Origin: Erodium maritimum
Lineage: Eukaryota > Streptophyta > Magnoliopsida > Geraniales > Geraniaceae
Assembly (NCBI GenBank): GCA_963921825.1
Contig: OY997588.1
Coordinates: 8,074,001 to 8,138,000, forward strand
Direction of reading: 5' to 3'
Length of the DNA: 64,000 bases
Shown: piece after piece, positions 1 through 12,452 of the stretch
How positions within the stretch are numbered: position 1 is the stretch's first letter
Layout: each line of letters opens with the position of its first letter
The notes under the pieces: generated by a model
Told to the model about the DNA's origin: nothing
Seen by the model: the letters and a program-made list of their open reading frames with translations, nothing else
Databases searched by the model: none
Made by a program: the position numbers and the translations under genes

Positions 1-2475
1 GATTTGAGAGATGTTTGTGACTTGTGGATGAGTGATTTTGTATTTGAGCTTGCAAGTAATTAATAGCTCATTTTTCTCTTTTTATTATGCATGTTATCAT
101 TATATTATCGTCATAAGGTTAATGCTGACTCAAACTTTGATATCATATTAAAATTTACGAATATATTAACACGAATTTTGATCATTAGATGAGAACACGG
201 TTTATTTTCTTTTGTAAGGACGGGTGTGGGGAAATTTAAGGTGAATTTGGTGGGGAATGGTGGAGCTTTAGTGTTGGTTTATGGTGGCCTAATTATGTAT
301 TGTGACACACATGAGTAGCATACTATTTTAATGGGGAGATTCAATTATTTATGGGGAGCAATGTTGGGTCCACAATGCACCTATAACCCCACAACCCACA
401 TAGTGATGCGAACCCAATAATGTACCATCTCCATTCTCTTTTCTTCAGCCTTGTTACTCCATAAAAGACTTCTAAAAAAGCTCTTCATCTCCTCCCTTTT
501 TACACTTCTTAGTTTTTCTTTTTAAGCTATATCATCTGTATGGTTTTGTTGCAACATTCACAAGTGTTTCATGCTGAGAAAAATAAGTTATTGACTTGTA
601 TGTATGTTTAGACTTATGATCCATCAGTTTAATATAATGTATAACTCGATATCGAGAATTTTCCCTGAAATTACTCATGTTGAGCTTTCTCCACCAACGA
701 CACAGTTAATCGGTGTTTATGCCATAACGGAAATAATCCAAAGTATATGTAATTTAATTTTTGATATTTAAATATAGATACTTGCAAAAATTGACTCTCG
801 GATATTCGGTTTTTTCAACGGGTGACCTTAAACAAAAAAAATCTTGTAATTTGTATTTCTATACCTTTCTTAATTTGCACCCTCTATCATAAAGTTTACA
901 AATAAAGAAAATGACATATTTATCGTCAACTATAAGTGGTTAAAACATCATATTTGAGAGACATTTTCTGACGAATATATAATATTTTAGGGACACTTTC
1001 TTGCAAAAAATATTTGAGTTTAAGGGTATTTACAAAAAAATTGAGTGGCATGTGCCGGACACATAAACTATTTTAGACGGAAAATATAATTTTTCATTGT
1101 AAATGTAAATTAAGAAAAGTATAGAGTACGCATTGCCGGTGATATTTTTTGTTTAGGACACTAATTGCAAAATCCTAATATGTGAGGGTCATTTCATTTT
1201 TTGCTATTATATCCCTTTAAAGTACTCCGTTTTACTTGGTTTCAAAAACATTGTTGTAATTATTTGATAAGTCTACATTGTATGATAATTGTCTGACAGA
1301 ATAAAATAAAAGCGGAACGAAATAGAGCGTTTCTGGTACCAACTTTGAACATAATTAGATACCCTTTGATGAGATTTGTAAGTGTGAGTAAATATTTTGG
1401 TGGCACATAAAGTGGGTGGGTGCTATGTAAACACTAAATATAGGTTGGTCGGAGTAAAAGAACATAAAACGGTGTTGTTGGTTTTGGTTGGGAATTAAAA
1501 TGGTTAGGATTGGGAGAGTGAGTGAGAGTGAAGACAACATAAGTGTCTTGTCTTGTCCCTTGACAGTTGCATCTTTTGTTAGAGAACAAAAAAGAGTAAC
1601 TGTTTATGTTCGGTGGTGTTTCTAATAATAGTTTTTAAGGGTAAGATTATGGTGTCAGAGAACCTCTGCCTCCGCCTCGGCCTCCGGATACGCATCACCA
1701 TCAGAGAATCCAATGAAACTACTCGTGTGCCTCTTCTTTTTTGTTTAAGTAATTTCCTCTCAAATAGAATTAAGAAAAACACAATTATTTCTTATCTATA
1801 CTATACCTAAGGTTGTAAAAAACGTTAGGCACTAGTCGAACGAAAAAGGGTCCTAGACATTAGGCGGGGATTAATCGGATTATTATTTTATTATTTTTAT
1901 AAAATAATAAAATAAGTTTGCAAGTCCTAAGTTGAACACCATACACATATTTGCACAACAACACTATTACTTTTAAATTCTTCAACCTAGGACTTACAAT
2001 TATTTTTTAATAGTATAGTTGTGCCTCTGGGTACTAAACTACTCCTTAACTCATAGTTAGGATAAACTGCTCTTTAACTCATAGTTAGGGTAGTGAAGTG
2101 TTACTAACTATTTTTAGGATAATAAGATGAAACTTAAGAATTTTTAGGATAGTGAGATGAAATTAACCACTATCTTAATGAAATTACTCTCTCGGACCAA
2201 TTATTCATGCGTTATTCCACGTGCAACACTTGACATGCATACGATGAGAAATGGTACAATTGTACATTTTAATAAACATTTCCAAACATCTATTCTATTA
2301 ATTTTAAGATTGTAGATCAATTGGATTTCAAAACGTCGAACAATCTGAATTTTACAAGACTGGCTCAATTAGTTTCTTACATGATTTATCATTTATTGTT
2401 GTTGTTGTTGAGGTTTAAAGAGAGGATCGTGTTATGTTAAGGTCAAACTTGATCCTTTCTCTATGATCTATTTTT
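1..2475. other. AT-rich intergenic DNA
   Basis: No open reading frame with recognisable protein content was seen on either strand. The stretch is AT-rich and holds short low-complexity runs, a diverged repeat of an ACTCATAGTTAGG-like phrase near 2,045-2,090, and an old inverted-repeat element at about 795-1,188 that is listed separately. No tRNA or rRNA was recognised. Confidence 0.6.
795..1188. repeat. Old foldback (MITE-like) inverted repeat
   Basis: The left arm (about 795-905) and the reverse complement of the right arm (about 1,080-1,188) align over roughly 100 bp with scattered mismatches. Shared blocks include GATATTCGG/CATATTAGG, CCTTAAACAAAAAA/TCCTAAACAAAAAA and TCTATACCTTTCTTAATTT/TCTATACTTTTCTTAATTT. 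There is no coding capacity. No clean target duplication was found, so the superfamily is not assigned. Confidence 0.55.
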
Positions 2476-3940
2476 TTAAGGATAAATGATTGGATACATT
2501 AATAATAAACAGTGTTGACAGGGCCGGAGAGTACTAAAAACACTAAACAAAGTGGAATAAAATAACCAACATAAACGAGTTCCTACAATAGAGGATACTC
2601 TGGCAGAAAATAAAGAACCCGAATTTTCCGAATACTTCCTAAAGGCGCCTAAAGGGTGACAGTACGGTAGCGTCTGACGACACCGATATAACGAGTCTAG
2701 ACTGGCGGAATCTAGGATCGAGCGGGATTGCTGACCTCCGACCTGGTAGGGAAGTACCTTGATGGTTCTTGGTGGTACCGCTTCCACCTTATGTCCAGAG
2801 GGGTGGTGAAACCGACTGACCCCCCTCTGGACCACCTCGGACTCATTCCGCGATGCGAGGGTGCTTAGAGCCCTCCACTGTTGTAAGTGATGTCCCGTCT
2901 GACCTAGTGGACCTGACCCGGTTGTGGGACCCAGGTGGTCCACCCTTATACGGCCCAACTCAGGCCCGGGGGTCTTGATCCACCCCGACCTAGACCTGGT
3001 AGCCTTGACAAGGCAACCTGGCCCATTATCCATTTGTGATCCTTTGGTCCGACCCAACACAAGCCCGTGAAACTTCCTTAGATCGAAATCTAACACCCCG
3101 AGCCTTGAATCGGTTCAGCCCACCCACTCTCCGAGATCCTCCCCGACCGAACGGGTTAGACCCGAAACAAATCGAAAGACCCGGCCCAGCTGCAACAAAA
3201 AAAAACGGAGGCCCACCCCTCTAGCCCAACCCATCCTTGGTCCATAATGATCATCTATGGATCTGAACCTGGCCTCCTCGGGCCCTAAGGCCCACAACTG
3301 ATGAAACACGACCTAGGGGCAGGTGTTGCAAGCCCAAATCATGCGGCCCACCAACCGAAAACTTAGCAGGCTCGACCCTTACCCGTCGTCCCCACGGAGC
3401 TCTCTCCTTCTGGTCGTCCGGCCTCAGCATCACCGATCTCCAAATGAGAGGTTGGGCCCTCCTGAGAGATACCTTCGGCGCTAATAGCACATGTCGAGGC
3501 AGTTCGCTCCGGCCACACTCTGCAGATCTGATTCGTGGCCTCAGACCGATAACTAAGGTATGTCGCAGAGGTCCCCGAGGATGAACGAGGATCGAACCTT
3601 GTGTCTTTCGTCCTCCTATGACTCTGGTCGGCACCGATGATTCTCCCTCCACCCTGCTTTCGGAGAGGACATAGGCCATCACCATCACCTCTCTTCTCGA
3701 AGGAGTCGAAGGAGGCTTCGCCGATGAGGCAGACAATAGATCCTTAGACGGGGAAAAGGGAGATGATGAACAGAGGAAGCCCACCGCATCCCTGCCTTCC
3801 TCTCCGCCGCTGGACGTTTGGTGTGTACCGGATTCATGGGAAGAAGTCGTCGTCGCCATAATCGCAAAACAATAGGGTTTCAGAGAAAAAACTCTGTTAC
3901 TGATGCGCTTCTTCGATAGGTTGGGTATGTTGAACAATCA
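2476..3940. other. GC-rich degraded repeat-like block, origin unknown
   Basis: Base composition changes abruptly from AT-rich to GC-rich here and changes back near 3,940. Two minus-strand open frames are present (about 2,476-3,096 and 3,251-3,859, the second with an ATG at 3,859). Their translations have no recognisable domain and are rich in R, G, P and S, as expected of random GC-rich sequence. A degraded retroelement piece is the most likely explanation, but no LTRs, RT or gag motif was identified. Confidence 0.35.
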
Positions 3941-5639
3941 TTTTAACTTGTCACATAACTATTCTAAGTATATAGAAATGACTTGTTTTTTTAACAACCT
4001 AGCTTTATGCTTAAAGTGATTGATCTTTAATTTTAATCATCATCTTCCTTTAATATTTCAAGGCACTCCCACACTAGCAATTCATTGACCCTAACCCCTC
4101 AAATTTCTTTTCTCCACAAAACAAACCTTTATAAACAAATGTATAAGAAAATACCCAATATTTAAAATCAACTTCCCCTATTAGTCTGTAATATTTTGTT
4201 TTTTGTTATGTCGGTTTACGTCGTAGGGTTCTTATGGGGTGATGGACGTCCTGGATATGTTTATAGTTAGTAATTCATACATATATAGTATATAGTACAA
4301 TCATAAGGTGAGCTTAGGTATAATCACAGCTAGATGGAACTTATCATATTATGTAATGAATCTTACAAAATCATCTAATGATAATTAAATTTTCAATCAT
4401 TTATATGAATTTGATTATCGAAATGATTTGTTTCATCAAGTAAATTAAAGGTTTCATCGTTTGTATTTACATAAAAAGCACACATGCAACTTGCAAGTAT
4501 CCATCCCTTAAAATCATGTATATGAAATAACTATATGACATATTATCAGTGATTAAATTGTGGAGACAAGCTATGAAACATAATGAGATTCGATGCCAAA
4601 AGAGACCTCAATTAGTGGGGAAGCTTTAAGGTTTGAATATGTCAATGTACTATGAACCTTCGGAATTATTAATGAATATATACAATGGCAGAGGGAAGAA
4701 AAAAATGATCAAACGAATCGAATATCTAAAAGGATTGAATTATAAGGACAGTTCTTCTTCTTCCATCATCTTTTTTTTTTCCTTTTCACCATAAACTTTT
4801 TTCCACAATACCGTGTGGGCTCATTCCCTTACCTTACCTCCCTTTCCGTCTTCATCAGGTCGTGTTCACTATATTAGAAATAATGAAATATGATAAAGGT
4901 GGATATTAACTATCTCGTGTTGATAAAATTTCAGGTAAAAGTCGAGTGTGATTAAAATTTTAGTTCTATGTTTGTGAATTGTCATGAGTGGTATTCAAAT
5001 ATTGGTAAGAAGTCGTGAGTTGGCTTAATTTGTTTGGTCAAGCACGAATGTTGGTCAAGCTAGTTTTTCTAGTGCATGGGAGCATTAACTTGTTGAATAC
5101 ATGATGATGATTCGCCGAAGAGGTCGTGAACGTCCATCCAGAATCGTACCTTCACCGTACCACCCCCAACAAAAGCCCCATTGATCACACATGATTTCCA
5201 CATGCTCACCTAGGGTTGTCCCTATGGTTTCCCCAATCGCTCTTAATCAGACGAGGGGCGGTATCCTCCGAGCGTGCACCCATAATTGAAGGTAATGCAG
5301 ACGAGGGAGTTCTTGAGCCATTGGGTCGACTATTTCCCCGAGCAGCCGTGCATATAAAATTTAAGAGATAATTATAATATTTTTTTTATTATTCAATAAA
5401 CAAAAATTTGTAGAAAGAAAATTTGAAGGGGATGCAAATGTCCTCGGGCTGTACCTAGTTTCACCATTATCTCATCTTTTGAATGTCAGTTATTCGAACA
5501 GAGTAAGACACTCAGTCGAGTGAAATAGATTAAGAGTTATACTATGTTGGACTTTGATTTATCCATTTGAGTTTTTGAAGAAAAAGTTGTATTTATTTCG
5601 ACTTAAATCGTTGTTCAAAGCAGCTAACAGAATGTTTTG
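3941..5639. other. AT-rich intergenic DNA
   Basis: No gene was recognised. A short moderately GC-rich patch (about 5,110-5,350) has no coherent reading frame. Confidence 0.5.
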
Positions 5640-5950
5640 GGATGGGCGTTGTACGCCAATCAAAATAAAATCATTCTATGATATGTCTAGCTAGTGAATG
5701 AGCTACAGTGTTGGCTTCCCTGCGAATGAACTCCACTCTGAAACCCTCTAGTGCCTCCAACTTAGCTCTGTTCTCCGTAATAAACACTCCCAAAGGCGAT
5801 AATAATTACGATGTACTATCAATCGCTTGGACCACTCCTAGACAGTCGGGTTCAATCACCCCTTTTCTCCATCCCATGTCCTTCACCCAATCCAGATCAG
5901 CATCTAGACTCAAAACATCAACATCTCCGGGTCCCTTGGAATGAGGAAAG
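5640..5950 (-). pseudogene. LINE ORF2 fragment: RNase H domain remnant
   Basis: Minus-strand translation, with at least one frame change, gives an RNase H-like C-terminus. It contains EPDCLGVVQAI (about 5,850), then FITENRAKLEALEGFRVEF and RREANTVAHSLAR (about 5,690-5,780). The same order (ETDCLGVV, then VRRVANRVAHELAR) is seen in the fuller LINE copy at 25.9-26.2 kb. This is therefore the degraded 3' end of a plant L1-like LINE in minus orientation. The upstream catalytic part, the reverse transcriptase and any clear poly(A) or target duplication are missing. Confidence 0.7.
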
Positions 5951-7280
5951 GCCACGTTGATTAACAGTTAATTGATAATTAGGAGTACAATTAGTAGTAA
6001 TAAAGGAGAAACTGCATATGGATTGATGCCTTAGTTAAAGCAGAGTTTTATCTTCTTTTTTTGTCAATTACAAACTTACAATCTTGTACTTCTGTTTATT
6101 TCCATCACACCTAATGGCACCCTCTGTCCTTTGCTTTAATTTATTTTCCAAGTTACTAATTAATTTCAAACTATGCCTCAACTTTTGTAGAATCCTAGGT
6201 TGAACCTGTGATTCTCTTTCACAAAAAAGGAACAAGTTTGGAATAGTTAAATAATTTCTAACTGGGATTAAAGTTTGGTTCATTATGTCAGGCAAATCGT
6301 CTAGTCCTCAATTTGGTTTATAGACTTCAGCTGTTAAGTCTTAATCAAGTTATTTAGCCAAGTATTTGGATAGAAGTAAACTCTAAAGTGAGAGAAACAT
6401 CAAATAAAGTTTGAAAGACTTGAAAGTTTAATCACTATCTGCGCTGCACGGATCTATCAGGTGGTTATCTCTCCTCCTCAGCTCCAGTAAAGCTTTGTGT
6501 TCGGTGGATTTGGATTGGAGAAGTCCCGACCTACACTGGGTGGCAGATCTGAGGGCTTGGGGTCGTTTGTGGTCAGATCCTTTTAGTTGTGGAGATTTCG
6601 GTTCGAAAGTTTCCTGTGGGCCTACTCGTTGTTGCTTCTCTTTGGTGAGGTTCACTACCTTCCGATCTCTATTTGGTAATTCCTCTCCCAGCCTCTCTTT
6701 TCAATTGTTCTGATTGGCTTCGCTTCTACTCGACCACGTTGGTTTGGTGGTTTGAGCTCGCCGGTTATAGGCGTTGGCCGCCACCGAGTGTTTAAGGTTT
6801 TTACATGGTCTGTAGCCTCTCGTTTTAATTGTTGGTTGGTGTGTTTCGGTGATTTATCACTGAATCTGTATCTGTCAATCGTGGTCCTGGCCACCAACGA
6901 TTTTAGTACTCTTCTGCTACCTCTTAAGGAATTGATGATACTAATGATACAGGAAGTTTGGTTCAACTTTGATTAGGACAACAATGTTTCATGTGTGCTT
7001 ACCTGTTTTTCTCTCTGTTCTTCATGGTGACTAAATCTCGATTATTCAGATCGGTTCTTCGTTTTTTCATGTACTTCATGGTAGTGATATTTGGGTGCCT
7101 AGACCTATTTTTTCTAGCTGGGTGGTTGTTTTATTTCTGATTTTTGGGTGTTCTGTGTTGATTAAGGTGGGGTCTTTGTTGGCTTGTGTTGTTTCCTTCT
7201 TCGGGGTGTAAGTTGTTCGTGTTTTGGGTTGGTTAGTTGTTTTCTTGGTCGTATCTAGTTGGGCAGTGGTGTGTCTGGTT
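5951..7280. other. Spacer without a recognisable gene
   Basis: From 5,951 to about 6,430 the DNA is AT-rich. From about 6,430 to 7,280 the + strand becomes rich in G and T, with many TTGG/GGTT phrases, like the untranslated ends of plant LINEs. Short frames here have no domain. The ORF1-only LINE copy is inserted at the end of this stretch. Confidence 0.4.
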
Positions 7281-9591
7281 GGTTGGTGTTTATCTTTTTT
7301 TTGATCAGCGAGGTTTTATAAATTCCACAATTCCAAAAGAACAGGAACAGGGAAGCTGCAAAAGCAGTCCAAGATACAGATCTCCCATGAGAAGTACAAC
7401 GAAAACAATGAAAAATACAACTACAAAGAACAAACACTGAGAGGCAAAATGCCCAAATGAATGGACCAACGAAACTGACAGGAAAAACAGGCATAAAGAT
7501 ACCACTGAGAGGAAACCAACAAGAGAGAAACCACTGAGGGGAACACTGAGTGCCAACACGACCACTTGGATCCAGAAAGACGGCTACCAAGCAACAACAG
7601 CCTCAGGAACTAAGATGGTCACCTTGATCAGACTCACCACCCATATCCTCAACAAAAGCCTGCCAATTCTCCTTGACCTCTCTTAGAGAAACCAAGTGAT
7701 TTCTCAGCAGATCGTCGTTTCCTTTAGTTTTGAACCCCATCTCCTTGACAGTTTTGATGGCTTCAACAAAAGCATCATCATTGGAACCATAGGATTGACG
7801 AGCTATCAGATCATCCGAAGCAGAATTAATTTCGATTTGAGAAAGCTGGGATCGTTTCAAAATCTTCTTTCCTCCTTTTTTCTTCTTTTTGGGGAATCTA
7901 GGGTTGTCTGAAATTGTCTTCTCAGAGTCCGCAACCTGACTAGCATTTTTCGAACCGAGCTCCTCAAGTACTGGCTCAATAGAAGCATTCTTTTGTCTCG
8001 CTGAAGCTGACTCCTCAGAATTAATTGGAGACCCAATAATATCCCCAGGTGACTCTTCGTAATTACTGGCAATAACAAGAGGAGAGAAATTAGATGATTC
8101 TGCTCCTTGGCTGACCACATGCCTAGAATCAGTAGAGCAATCATTCAAAGAGGCAGTCGAACTCTCCTTTAGGCCAATTAATGGAGGGACTAAGACATGG
8201 TCCAATTCAGAGATGGATAATCTGAAAGAATCCTCTTCCAAAGTGAAGGAGATAACCTCTGAGATTGAGGTTGCAGTACTACAGTGAATCAATACAAGAC
8301 CCCTGTGGAAGCAAAGACCTGAACAAATTTCAGGATGCACCAATAAAGGACTTCCGAATCTACTGCAATCTCTTCTAAATTATCCTCACTCCAACCTTGA
8401 ATTGGCATCCCTTGTATGCACAACCATTTAAAGACGCCACCTTTTAGCAGAAGATTTTCCTTACCATGAATAAAGGTGACCCAAGAAGAAAGCCAAGACC
8501 AACCTTCTTCTATCATTTTAGACTCAAATGCTTTGTCTGCACAATTGATCATCATTACCCTGTTTCCTAAATCCCTGATTTGAATGTCAAGAACACCTTT
8601 GGAGCAGATTTCCTGTTGAATAAGAGCTGCACTTCTAATGCAGTTACTTACACCCAACCACGCATTAGAAGCCAAATCCTTAAGAGAATTAACTTCAGCT
8701 CCTTTAACAGAAATTTTGCACTCAGACAACTGTCTTTTCCTATTCAGGAGGGACCTCAAATCATCTCCCATCAAATCATTATTTGAAGCAAAGTTTGAAA
8801 ATGATTTGGGTTTGAGAGAAAACTTATCTCTAGCTTGAGCCGCGAACAAAACCAATCCACCAAGCTTTGAGCCATTAAACATCTCAATGGCTCTTTCCAA
8901 AACGACTTCATCCTGAAAGGTCACAAAACAGAAAAATTTACCTGACTTGTTTGGAGAGAGAGGAATGTGAATATCATCAATAGTCCCAGCAACACTGAAA
9001 ATTGAGGTAAGACCCTTCCTCTCTGACGAATCCGGGATGTTGAGGACGAACATCTTTTTTGGGTTCAAGGAGACAACCATGCCCTCTCCATCATCAAAAT
9101 AAGAAGCCATGGAGCAAGAGAAGAGAGAAGCCAAAAACCCACGAAATACAGCCACAAAACCGGACTAACACAAATGCTCGCGAGAACCAGCAAACAACAC
9201 AACCCCTCCCTGCACGACCAGCAAGCAGCCAGGCACCGGCTACACAACCCCACCCTGCACAATCACCCGGCAACCAAGATGCCCATCCTTGGAAAAGCCC
9301 AGAGAACCGACTTCGACAAAGGAAGAACAATGGGGCGGCGTCCGAGACACGACAGCAGCAGGACCCCAGAACAGAGGGGCGGCCGAGTCACGACTGCAAC
9401 AAGGTCTCCATCTCCCCCATAGAGAATGAACTGAGAATGGCCGGGAGAGAACCAAAAGGGGGTTGGGCTTCGGAAGATGGAGGGCCGGAGGCGAATCCGA
9501 CGATCACGTCCACAGGGTCGCAGCCGGACAAGAAGGAAAGTGCCTTGCAACTCAGGCGAACGCGAGGAAGAACTCGGTTGGTGTTTATCTT
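7281..9591 (-). mobile_element. ORF1-only LINE copy with 16-bp target-site duplication
   Basis: A perfect 16-bp direct repeat, GGTTGGTGTTTATCTT, lies at 7,281-7,296 and 9,576-9,591. It brackets a 2,279-bp insertion (7,297-9,575). Next to the left copy is a T-run (7,295-7,302), which is the oligo(A) tail of a minus-strand element. The tail plus long target duplication is the signature of target-primed reverse transcription. Inside is one minus-strand ORF1 with an RRM-like domain, a leader of about 470 bp and a 3' region of about 300 bp. No endonuclease or reverse transcriptase frame is present. The copy is either an internal deletion derivative or a non-autonomous ORF1-only LINE. Confidence 0.8.
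7603..9110 (-). pseudogene. LINE ORF1 protein (RRM-like, nucleic-acid binding), frameshifted
   Basis: The first part (ATG at 9,110 down to 8,289) has an RRM-like fold signature: FVLNIPD (RNP2-like, about residues 18-24) and GKFFCFVTFQD (RNP1-like, about residues 53-63). It is followed by a WL..C/GMP-type region (GGVFKWLCIQGMPIQGW) resembling the DUF4283-type segment of plant LINE ORF1/gag-like proteins. A frame change near 8,330 leads into a second part (to 7,603) that is acidic, then lysine-rich (KKKKKGGKK), and ends in ETxxxG-like sequence (EAIKTVKEMGFKTKGNDD) typical of the ORF1 C-terminus. Such proteins bind the element RNA and act as chaperones. The frameshift suggests this copy is dead, unless the frame change is a sequence error. 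The ATG at 9,110 was chosen because the frame 5' of it starts only with GTG. Confidence 0.65.
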
Positions 9592-10696
9592 GGTTGATCA
9601 ATGTTGTTCTAGGTTGTTTCATTCTTGGTTGCGTTAGTGTGCCCTTATAATTGGTTGTGTCCAATTTTGGGATTTTGAGAGCAGTAGTAGACTTATTCTT
9701 GTACTCTTCTTGTACGTTGATTTGGATATCAAACCACAGTCTCAAGCCCAGCTTATGAATGGGGAAAGAATAGGAAGAAGATGAAGAAATTTGACGATAT
9801 CTACCAAGGCTGTTACAATAATGCTTTCCTGACACGATCGATCATGAAATATTATGTAAAACCTTTCCTAAATACCACATGAGTATCATATTTCATTTAA
9901 TAAATTTCATTTAATAAATTTCATTGGTGGGATCCCGTAAAAAATCAAGTGAAGTGGCATTTTACGTCATACTAGTTTATTATTAATTTAATCTCTTAAT
10001 TTTTTATATAATGTCTTTCGTTCGAATAAAATTGTTATCTTGCTTTATTAAAAATGTGAAATGAATTTATTTTGAATTATAATTTTTGTTTGAATCAACT
10101 TATTAAGTCAAACAAATTTAACAGTAGTGAAGCAGTTTAGTGTGTAAACAAATTATCGTAGTTATCAAATCAAGGTACAAATCAAGCACTTGATTTGTAC
10201 AATGCGCATGCTCTAAGAATTGATGCAAAAAAAATAGTAACCTGAAATTTCAATATATTTTTTGTATAAAATAAAAATTAATTAGAAAATCGAATTGTAT
10301 TAATAGCTTAAATGACTTCATATTGAAACTACACATATTTTTTTTTTAGAGAACTTAAAGGTTGAAACTCCACGATGCTCTAAATAATGTCTTAAGTTAG
10401 AACATTGTGATTTTCTCGTGAACAAAACAGTAAAACCAATACTTCTACTTTTATGATCCAAACAGGAACAATTTGGGGAGATGAATTGTGATAGGAATCC
10501 AATGCAGACTTTAGGAAATGGATATAGGATACATAAAAAGGCTAATAATTGTACTGCTATTATTGTAACTTTAGGACAAGGGGAATGATTGATGGGCCTG
10601 ATGGGCTTAATAAAGCGAAAAGTGTATTGTTGGGCTTTTAAGTTAAAAATAAAATAAATTATTTTAGTTATATAAAATGTTTGTCCTTTACTTATT
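9592..10696. other. Spacer without a recognisable gene
   Basis: The first about 200 bp continue the G/T-rich flank of the LINE insertion. The rest is AT-rich. A short direct repeat of TTTCATTTAATAAA occurs at about 9,892-9,925. No coding signal was seen. Confidence 0.5.
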
Positions 10697-11131
10697 GGGT
10701 AAACTACAAATGCATATCCTGAAGTTGTCACGTTTAACCGATGATTACTATAAAGTTTAAAGTTAACTGATGCATACCCTGAAGTTACGAGTTGTAACTC
10801 AAAACCCCTTATGTCAGCTAAAATGACGAAAATACCCTCATTGGTTTTTAAAAATATTTTTTTAAAATATAAATGAAGTGATTTTTTAAATAAAAATGAA
10901 GTCATTTAATAGGTATATATATATATATATATAAAATAATTTATAAATAATTTTTTAAACATAATTATTGAAGTGTAGTTGAGGGTATTTTCGTCATTTT
11001 AGCTGTCAGAGGGGTTTTGAGTTACAACTCGTAACTTCAGGGTATGCATCAATCATCTTTAAACTTTAGGGTAATCATCGGTTAAACATGACAACTTCAG
11101 GGTATGCATTTATAGTTTACCCTTACTTATT
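10688..11131. mobile_element. Mutator-type MITE with long inverted repeats
   Basis: The element (10,697-11,122, 426 bp) is flanked by a perfect 9-bp direct repeat, TTACTTATT, at 10,688-10,696 and 11,123-11,131. Its ends are GGGTAAACTACAAATGCATA on the left and the near-complement TGCATTTATAGTTTACCC on the right. The arms match over about 150 bp, including GATGCATACCCTGAAGTTAC and its complement. The centre is an AT-rich hairpin loop with a (TA)n run. A 9-bp duplication with long terminal inverted repeats is typical of Mutator-like foldback MITEs. It encodes nothing. Confidence 0.88.
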
Positions 11132-12452
11132 TTTTACATCGATTAAATTACTGGGAAAGAAAATTTAACTAGCGATGGAGGCCAAATCGATCATTTTTAG
11201 GAACCAATTCAGCTTATTTATAATCTGGTGACTGATATGAAACCTTTTATAACACACATATAATGGTGTTATTATTTTTCTTTTAATACAAACTAAGATT
11301 TATTTGTGGGTTTTTTTTTGGTCAAGTAGATCTAATGATTTGTATCATTTAGAGAGGTTATAACAATAAAAGTAAATTTGTTGTTCTCTATATGTAGAAT
11401 TCATATGATTAATTAGTCACTATCAACTACAAACCACTCTTTTAATAAAAACGAGTAACTCATTTTCTAATTTTTGGATCATATATTATCATTCGTCTAA
11501 TGATTATTAGTTTTTATTGATATACATGATTTCCAGTTGATAGTATACTTATGTTTTTATGTATATAAAATAGTTTAATTACATCTAACTATATTGGAAG
11601 GTATAACTCTACACAGAGAGCTCTCACGCAACGGTTAGGGTTGGAGCTCGTTCATTGTCGCTTTGCTCTTGGTGTTTGATCCTTATGCTTATTCATTGAT
11701 TGTGTTGTTGTGGATCAGCAAAGAGATGGACACAGAGAGGGAGGGAGCTCCACCCCTGGGTGGGTATGAGAGGTCTATATGACCTCATCCAGAACCCGCG
11801 ATGGAGTTTCCGAAAAGCCTGGGTCTGGAGGTACAGGACGTCAGGGCATCAGCTTGGGCCTATATAAACTACGGTGGGGCTCGTTTATAGATGACGACGG
11901 AATGGGGTTCGGCGAAGAGTCCACTGATCAGGGACCATCATAGGAATACACGACGAGATTGCGTTAGGGAGGACCACGGCTGCCATCTGGTTCGGGTGGG
12001 GAGAGACGATGGCGGCGGAAAAGGGACCCGATGGGTCCTAGGGTTCCATCTCCTTACATGGAATCTCGGGCTTTCAATGGGTCGGGTTGTGGTAGTCCGT
12101 ACACGGGTGGGCCAAGACGAGCCAAGAGCCCAACATATCAGGGGGATCGTAAAGCTACGACTTCCCTCCCGACGGGAGAAATTCAATTTAAGCTCGAGGG
12201 CTCTACACGTCCTGAGGGGACGTCTTGTTCAACGACGGGGGGGGGGGGGGGGGGGGGGATACAAGCACGCTCTCCTAAATCAATGAGGAGCTCAGGGTCC
12301 AATGGGGGTTTGTCCAGCAACACCGTCCCACTGGACGTAAGGAGTGGTTCCACCAAGCTCTGGAATGGTACTCTCCTACCACCTCGGAGGCCATCACTCT
12401 CGCGTTTCTGGAGCCCTACTTTATCATTTTAGGCAGGAAAACGCATACTGGC
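11132..12452. other. Spacer; GC-rich retroelement-like block from about 11,590
   Basis: 11,132-11,590 is AT-rich with no gene. From about 11,590 the sequence becomes GC-rich and contains a TATATAAA promoter-like motif (about 11,861). Short overlapping frames there have no domain. This could be the remnant of an LTR or other retroelement, but no LTR pair or protein domain supports it. A 22-G homopolymer lies at 12,237-12,258. Confidence 0.35.
12237..12258. repeat. Poly(G) tract of 22 bases
   Basis: An uninterrupted run of 22 G residues on the + strand lies in a GC-rich, repeat-like block. Long G tracts can form G-quadruplexes and are also hard to sequence, so the exact length is uncertain. 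Confidence 0.9.

Noticed and set aside
2476..3937. Two long minus-strand frames (206 and 228 residues)
   Set aside because: They lie in a GC-rich block where stops are rare by chance. No domain, splice logic or homologous motif supports them.
9059..9637. 192-residue plus-strand frame
   Set aside because: It is antisense to the ORF1 leader and start of the LINE copy and crosses its right target duplication. It shows no domain.
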